Positions 50,914 to 56,022 of a stretch of DNA of 56,022 nt are shown here, in pieces. Origin of the DNA: Bacteroidales bacterium (GTDB lineage Bacteria; Bacteroidota; Bacteroidia; Bacteroidales; UBA10428); assembly GCA_016926235.1 (NCBI GenBank), contig JAFGOZ010000193.1, positions 1 through 56,022 of the forward strand. Direction: 5' to 3'. The position numbers and the translations under genes were made by a program. Every line of letters begins with the position of its first letter. Within the stretch, counting starts at the first letter, position 1. Under the pieces are notes generated by a model, which did not search any database, had not been told where the DNA came from, and saw only the letters and a program-made list of their open reading frames with translations.

Positions 50914-51906
50914 CTAATACTCTTTCCCCACAACAATCTTATCTCCTGAATCGTCCACTTCAAAAAGGTGTGGAATCCGAACAGTACGTTCTTTAACTTT
51001 TTTATGGCTATGAACAGACATAAGAAGTTTCCCTTCAAATGTACGAAATAGCATGCCATGTCCGTAATTTGGAGGAGTGATTGGATTTTTTTCCTGTATC
51101 CAGGGGCCATCCAATGTGCCACTTTCGGAGTAGGCAACACCCTGTGTATACTCACCGAAAACCCAGCTTGTCCAAAGCATTCCTAATTTCCCTGTTTGAG
51201 TAAGGAATAACCATGGGCCATCTGTTACTTTATTAGGAATGGTGTCGCCATTTTCATTAATCTCTCTGCTCCAGGGTGAATCGCTGGCGCGAAACAATAC
51301 TTTCCCTTCACCTATTGAACCGCTTAAATCAGGTTTCAGCTCTATCTTCTCAATGGTTCCGTTCCAGTTTTGGAGCCATTCATAACAGTATACCATATAT
51401 GGTTTATTGTTTTTATCTATCCAAAATGTTCCATCAAGTGTGGGTTTGTCCGGAGGCAGATAAATAGAATCTTTCATAGGTACATAGGGTCCGTCGGGAT
51501 TATCGCTTACCAGTACATGACTGGCCCGCCGGTCTATTACATTTCCACTCACTGTATCAATTTTCACATTTCTGTTTGTGAAGGTGGCAAAATAGTAATA
51601 TTTACCTTCAAAGTAATGCAATTCTGCAGCCCAGATCATGGGTCTTGGTCCCATCCATGAAGTACTGTCAGTTTTTACAACCCAATAGGGTCCGGTCCAT
51701 TTTCCCAGGTCATTGCTTTTCCATAACCATCCTCCTGTTCCTGTCATATAATAAGTATGGGTGTTTGTATCGGCTAAAATACATGGATCACTAAGCCGGA
51801 TAGAATCCAGAGGAATATTCTCCCTAAATTTGGGTTGCCATCTTTGAGAGAATAGGGGGGTAAGGTTCAAACCAACTATTAATACAATAAGGATATTTTT
51901 AACCAT
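50914..51906 (-). CDS. Glycoside hydrolase family 43-type secreted protein
   Basis: The 330-residue protein has a signal peptide (about 1-20, LTPLFSQ) and a five-bladed propeller with the GH43 layout: a base Asp in SIRLSDPCILAD (about 35-46), MIWAAELHYFEGKYYYF (about 90-106), the pKa-modulating Asp in TLDGTFWIDKNNKPYMVYCY (about 156-175) and VTDGPWLFLTQTGKLGMLW (about 226-244). Where many GH43 enzymes have the general-acid Glu in an EGP motif, the sequence is TDGP, so the acid must be confirmed. Arabinan, xylan or galactan are usual substrates; none is indicated. It ends a minus-strand operon of three secreted proteins. Confidence 0.85.
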   Translation of the reverse strand: MVKNILIVLIVGLNLTPLFSQRWQPKFRENIPLDSIRLSDPCILADTNTHTYYMTGTGGWLWKSNDLGKWTGPYWVVKTDSTSWMGPRPMIWAAELHYFEGKYYYFATFTNRNVKIDTVSGNVIDRRASHVLVSDNPDGPYVPMKDSIYLPPDKPTLDGTFWIDKNNKPYMVYCYEWLQNWNGTIEKIELKPDLSGSIGEGKVLFRASDSPWSREINENGDTIPNKVTDGPWLFLTQTGKLGMLWTSWVFGEYTQGVAYSESGTLDGPWIQEKNPITPPNYGHGMLFRTFEGKLLMSVHSHKKVKERTVRIPHLFEVDDSGDKIVVGKEY

Positions 51907-51916
51907 TGGATTAAGT

Positions 51917-52960
51917 TTAAAAGGTAATATCTAATCCCCAGTAATCGGCCAGTTTTTTGGCTTCTTCTTTGGTCAATTGAATTACCGCACCGTGTTTGGG
52001 TGTTGTAAAATTGGTAGTTTTCATAACTCCTTCATTAAAATGCCCTAATTCGGTAAATGTTTTAAAATCGGTAGTTTCGGAAAACCCAAAATTATGAGGG
52101 TTAATACTAAAAATATCATACATCAATACCCACTTTTCTTCCCCGATGCGTTTCCAAACATTTGGAGCTTCGCAGGCACCAGGTACAGGATCAATCCATT
52201 CCGGATTATATGCATAACCTTTATTAATACTATCAGAAATTGCCATTTTAATACCTCCCGGATGTTCCTGAGCAACATAGGTCATGCAATAGCGTCCGTC
52301 CGGCATTTGGATTATATCTGCATCCAACACCTGGATAGTGCTATCCGGATATTCAAACAGAAGTTTGGGTAAAGTAATTAATGTATTAAAATCATCATTT
52401 GTATAAGCATAATATAATTTGGTGCGCCCATGGCTCATTCGCATGGTAAAATAGATCATCATCTTACCGGCTGAAGGATCATATATAGTTTGTGGCGCCC
52501 AAGCACAAGCTACTTCTTGTAATTCGGGAAAAATATCGGCAAAAATTAAATTTTTATGCGTCCAATTTATCAGGTCAAACGACTTCATCAATACAAAACC
52601 CCGGTTGTTACCCCAGTCATACTTATCTCCATCTCTTTCCCATTGCGTTTCACGATATCCCATCTGTTTACCAAATACATGCAGATCCGTCGTGGCAAGA
52701 TAAAAAGCACCATCTGGTCCACGGGTAATATGCGGATCACGAATCCCTTTTTGACTGGCAATGGTATCACCCCTCACAACAGGATTACCATTGTTTACAT
52801 CTGTAAATGTGTACCCATCAGTGCTTAAAGCAAAATGAAGACCGTGTGTAGGATCTGTAAAATAAACCAGTAAATATGCCTCCATAGACGTTTCGTTTTG
52901 CGCTATTACAGGCAATGTAAAAATGATCACATAAAGGATTACCAGTAATTTTTGTTTCAT
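51917..52960 (-). CDS. Glycoside hydrolase family 43-type secreted protein (second paralogue)
   Basis: The 347-residue protein has a signal peptide (about 1-20, LPVIAQ) and GH43-like blades: QKGIRDPHITRGPDGAFYL (about 70-88, base Asp), CAWAPQTIYDPSAGKMMIYF (about 152-171), VLDADIIQMPDGRYCMTYV (about 211-229, modulator Asp) and GACEAPNVWKRIGEEKW (about 255-271, acid Glu). All three catalytic-type acids are present, so it should be active. It differs strongly from the neighbouring GH43-like protein. Its ATG overlaps the stop of the upstream gene by one base (TAATG), and the next gene follows 10 bases after its stop. Confidence 0.83.
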   Translation of the reverse strand: MKQKLLVILYVIIFTLPVIAQNETSMEAYLLVYFTDPTHGLHFALSTDGYTFTDVNNGNPVVRGDTIASQKGIRDPHITRGPDGAFYLATTDLHVFGKQMGYRETQWERDGDKYDWGNNRGFVLMKSFDLINWTHKNLIFADIFPELQEVACAWAPQTIYDPSAGKMMIYFTMRMSHGRTKLYYAYTNDDFNTLITLPKLLFEYPDSTIQVLDADIIQMPDGRYCMTYVAQEHPGGIKMAISDSINKGYAYNPEWIDPVPGACEAPNVWKRIGEEKWVLMYDIFSINPHNFGFSETTDFKTFTELGHFNEGVMKTTNFTTPKHGAVIQLTKEEAKKLADYWGLDITF

Positions 52961-54990
52961 TATTTTAAAGTTTTATAATTGTTCCTTTCAGATAGGTTTT
53001 TGATTTCTCCCTGATTCAAAGCACGGTTAAATATACAACAATCTTCAATCCAACCAATAAATCCACCAAGAATAACATCTCCCGGAATGAGATTTTTAAC
53101 TACAATTTCCTGGTCAATAATTCCGTTGCGATATACAGTGAGCACATCATCTTCATACGTGATGGTAAGGTTGAAATATTTCAGCATTACGGGAGGCCAC
53201 CATATACCTCCGGTAGCCCTGTTTTTTGTTTGCCAAATATCTGAGTTCCCTAAAAGGTTAGTACTGTTATAGGTTGTTTCTCCAACAGTAATATAAGGTT
53301 TTAGTGTGGTTTTATTTAATCCGTAAACAAGATTTCCCGCCTTAAAGATTACTCCTTCATATGCTTCTTCCTGAAAGCATGGTGTAAGGGAAATCGAAAA
53401 TGATTTAGAACAAATTGCTGTCAGTTTAGCATAAGTATTTTTATCTAAAACCAATACCCCATCTGATGTGTGAGCTGTTCCTGATACGCTGCCATTAAAA
53501 TCTTCCTCAAGGATAAGTCCTCTGGTAAGGTTAATACTATCAACAAGTATAGGAATATTACTATGAATGGCTGTAGAAAAACCTTTTGGATAAGTAGAGC
53601 TTACAATCCAGTCATAATAATTGCCGTACATCCATACTAATTTTAATGGGTTATTACCTGAATTGGTAATAATATAAGGTCTGATATTGTTCAGTGGTGA
53701 ATTGGTAGTAATCTGTTCGGTAGAAGTAACAATACCTTTATCAGATATTGTGTATTTTATTAATTCATATACGAGACCCGAAATCCCATAAACAGGAACT
53801 GAACAATATACTACATTTGGATTGGAATCATCAATGGCCATTCCTCCGCTATAGCATAATTCTATGCCTTCCGACTGGTGAAAATGCCCCCCTCCACATG
53901 CCAGAAAAGTCTTACGCCATTCAGTGCCTGTCCATTTAACATAATAGTAATTATGCGTGGTTTTATCCTGACTTATCTGTACCATGGCAATTACCGGCAG
54001 CCCGTCTTTATCCTGGCTGGTTTGCCAGATCCAGTCACGCTGATCAGCAGGTCTATCCACCACAGCTTTGGGGTAGAAATCAGGATAATTTGTCTTGTTT
54101 ATTTCATGCGGATGGCTTGCTATATCTGAAAGAACAGTATCTGAAATATCTTTCAGCTGAAGTGTTTTTATGTCAATATAATTAAAATAGGTATAATTTG
54201 GATATTCATTATCAGGATGGCCGGTGGTATAAGCAAGGTAAATCTTATCTATTCCATTTGAATAGTATTTACAATAAGGACGTGCAGCTGTGGATTGGAT
54301 CAACTGGTAAGGACCCCACTCTAAACTAACCTTGTCCTGTTTATCAGGAAGAGTATACCTGGCTATAGTAGGATGCCATTTGATCCCCCTCCAGCAAAGA
54401 TAAAAATGATCTTTATCGGCATCTAAAATAAAGGGTGATGGATAGGTTGTAAAATTTTTTGTTACAATTTTCATTTCATCGCCTAATGAAGTTATATCGC
54501 CAGCTTTTTTTGATATGCGATAATAAAAACAAGCTTCATCAGTATGTCGCGAATAAAAGATCATGATCCGTTCATCGGGCAAAACCAGGAACGAAGGAGT
54601 GTTGTGATCGTCCGGCTGAAAATAGGAACGAATCAACACTTCATTACTTTTTCCTGAAATAAAATCATATTGGGTAGCCTTAATATTGCCATGAACATCA
54701 ATATATCCGATATAAGTGCTGTTAATCGTTCCACTATCGTTTTCAAAATGAAGTGCCCTGGGATCGGCAAACCAGCACCAGGCACCATCGTTTGTAATTA
54801 AATATCCATTGTCTGTAACTCCTGTTTCAATCGACTTATCGTTATGTAACCTTGTATTTTGGAAATTTGTAATTTTTATCTCCCGGGTATTCTGTAAAGT
54901 TTTATCAGCAGCTATTGAGCTTGTTAAGAATAATAAAAATGGTACTATTAGAAGTATGCCAGACCTGAAATCAGTAAACATTTTTTTCAT
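52960..54990 (-). CDS. Secreted BNR-4-type protein with C-terminal LamG-like domain
   Basis: The 676-residue protein has a signal peptide (about 1-28), a long propeller domain (about 50-470) with NDGAWCWFADPRALHFE (about 63-79) and PDDHNTPSFLVLPDERIMIF (about 122-141), and a concanavalin-like/LamG C-terminal region (about 490-676, LILEEDFNGSVSGTAHTSDG...IIDQEIVVKNLIPGDVILGG). The propeller resembles the BNR-4 proteins that include polysaccharide lyases, as at 48898. The ATG at 54990 places the signal peptide at the N-terminus; a further-upstream frame start at 55026 is less likely. It is the first gene of the minus-strand three-gene operon with the two GH43-like genes. Confidence 0.8.
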   Translation of the reverse strand: MKKMFTDFRSGILLIVPFLLFLTSSIAADKTLQNTREIKITNFQNTRLHNDKSIETGVTDNGYLITNDGAWCWFADPRALHFENDSGTINSTYIGYIDVHGNIKATQYDFISGKSNEVLIRSYFQPDDHNTPSFLVLPDERIMIFYSRHTDEACFYYRISKKAGDITSLGDEMKIVTKNFTTYPSPFILDADKDHFYLCWRGIKWHPTIARYTLPDKQDKVSLEWGPYQLIQSTAARPYCKYYSNGIDKIYLAYTTGHPDNEYPNYTYFNYIDIKTLQLKDISDTVLSDIASHPHEINKTNYPDFYPKAVVDRPADQRDWIWQTSQDKDGLPVIAMVQISQDKTTHNYYYVKWTGTEWRKTFLACGGGHFHQSEGIELCYSGGMAIDDSNPNVVYCSVPVYGISGLVYELIKYTISDKGIVTSTEQITTNSPLNNIRPYIITNSGNNPLKLVWMYGNYYDWIVSSTYPKGFSTAIHSNIPILVDSINLTRGLILEEDFNGSVSGTAHTSDGVLVLDKNTYAKLTAICSKSFSISLTPCFQEEAYEGVIFKAGNLVYGLNKTTLKPYITVGETTYNSTNLLGNSDIWQTKNRATGGIWWPPVMLKYFNLTITYEDDVLTVYRNGIIDQEIVVKNLIPGDVILGGFIGWIEDCCIFNRALNQGEIKNLSERNNYKTLK

Positions 54991-55150
54991 TAAAATGTGT
55001 TTAACTTGAAAAATAATAAATAGCATTAGAAAATTACTTTTGTTATTCTTTTCTTATATTCATTATCGAAGTTCAAAAATTTCATTCTATAATAAAAATT
55101 CTGTCACTTCTTAACTCTGCCATACCCTGGAATGAATTATACCGCACTTG

Positions 55151-55945
55151 TTAAAATGTATATCCCAATCTTATTGAAATAAGGTATGCTACAAAACCTA
55201 TACTTTCCCAGTCACTTTCAGGATAATAATATGTTGTTTCACTATACCAGCCCGGTGCTGTTTCAATGATGGTTTCGGAAAAAGCCATCTCCCTGGTCTT
55301 TATCACTCCGAAAGTATCGCTTATATCCAGGGTAAAACGGTTATTGAATACCCATTTATATCCCAGATCAACCCCAAATGCTCTTAATTTTATCTCCTGC
55401 CCATTATCTAAAAAAGAATTCCCAAATTCATTTCGATGACCAAGATATAAACCGTCAGTATGTGTTTTAGGCAATATATACACCCTGATCGAAATAGGTA
55501 TTGTATATGCTTTATCCAATGACCCGTCACTAATAACATTATTGGCTGCCCATCCCAGTTTTGCCATTCTGTAACCTCCTAAAATTCCAAAATCGACAGG
55601 AGCATTTTCTAATGGAATTAAAATTTCACCCATAACAGATGGCCCCATGGTAATTGCTCCAATTGGATCAACTGTAAGTGCAAAGTGACCTATTACCTCA
55701 CTATTTGGATTTTTCTTCTTCTTGTAAAAACCATACGTATAACTTGTTACTGTAATTTGAGGGATCCTTATATTCAGGTAATTATTTTTCACCTTCATTG
55801 TAACATATATATTATTCTCATCAATATTTGTAATTCGACAATTTAAAGAATCTCCATTCTCTCTAACAACTAAGTCCTGTGAATAGACAATACCAGAAAA
55901 AAATAAAATAATTCCCATTAAAGTAATTTGTAATCTTGTTTTCAT
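55151..55945 (-). CDS. Outer-membrane beta-barrel hypothetical protein
   Basis: The 264-residue protein has a signal peptide (about 1-22, GIVYSQ), a short N-terminal beta region (about 23-75, LVVRENGDSLNCRITNIDENN; this type of NGDxxxCxI start is common in small Bacteroidota envelope proteins) and a barrel-like part (about 85-264). It ends in ISIRLGYTF, with the terminal Phe of outer-membrane barrels. I do not recognise a named family. It faces the same way as the carbohydrate operon but 160 bases upstream, so it may be separate. Its promoter region reaches the right edge of the window. Confidence 0.75.
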   Translation of the reverse strand: MKTRLQITLMGIILFFSGIVYSQDLVVRENGDSLNCRITNIDENNIYVTMKVKNNYLNIRIPQITVTSYTYGFYKKKKNPNSEVIGHFALTVDPIGAITMGPSVMGEILIPLENAPVDFGILGGYRMAKLGWAANNVISDGSLDKAYTIPISIRVYILPKTHTDGLYLGHRNEFGNSFLDNGQEIKLRAFGVDLGYKWVFNNRFTLDISDTFGVIKTREMAFSETIIETAPGWYSETTYYYPESDWESIGFVAYLISIRLGYTF

Positions 55946-56022
55946 CTGTTTATAATTTATTTTTTAAGGTCAGATGGAACATCCACGAAGCTCTGACTTA
56001 AGCGGATGATTTTCATTTATAA

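Overview
The window is chromosomal DNA from an AT-rich member of the Bacteroidota, probably Bacteroidales-like. Four things support this: the suf gene order; TonB-dependent receptors with carboxypeptidase-regulatory-like and STN domains; a type IX secretion (T9SS) type A sorting domain on a secreted protein; and several promoters with the Bacteroidota -7 element TAnnTTTG (one, before ileS, with a TTG 20 bases upstream). Ribosome binding sites are mostly absent, as is usual in this phylum, so starts were chosen by family alignment and by overlaps.

Layout. 1-144 is the 3' end of an unidentified gene. thiL (-) and the suf operon (+; sufB, sufC, sufD, sufS, sufE, sufT; 1.4-7.4 kb) diverge from a shared promoter region. 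They are followed by queG and a LolC/E-type permease. A minus-strand group (sirtuin, outer-membrane protein, ubiX) precedes dnaG, a LytS/LytTR two-component pair, a PHP-domain protein and a cytidylate-kinase-like protein. 17.6-21.8 kb is a tight plus-strand run: CPBP protease homologue, NAD-dependent epimerase-like SDR, classical SDR, RlpA and a ROK kinase. Next come a lipoprotein, an orphan histidine kinase, ileS, a TraR/DksA protein and lspA. A ProC-like protein, a lipoprotein and rnr lie on the minus strand. cysS and ispG precede an HAD hydrolase (-) and a methylthioadenosine cluster: mtnA, a class II aldolase and mtnP.

From about 39.85 kb the window becomes accessory. A Fic gene sits between the 3' end of mtnP and a second, 89%-identical copy of that 3' end. 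Two TonB-dependent receptors, a TPR-like secreted protein and a DUF416-like protein follow. A tRNA with a CAU anticodon comes next, then a carbohydrate-degradation group: a T9SS-sorted BNR-repeat protein, two GH43-like proteins and a second BNR-type protein with a C-terminal LamG-like region. An outer-membrane protein closes the window.

The observations most worth following up are: (1) IleRS carries GIHH in place of the HxGH class I signature, the swapped GxHH motif linked to mupirocin hyper-resistance; (2) the Fic cassette is flanked by a partial mtnP duplication whose differences are almost all synonymous; (3) mtnP, mtnA and a class II aldolase stand together without the rest of the methionine salvage genes, which would fit a DHAP-type shunt; (4) several families of short palindromic repeats lie between genes, including a pair that brackets the DUF416-like gene. 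I saw no CRISPR array, rRNA, insertion sequence transposase or integrase.
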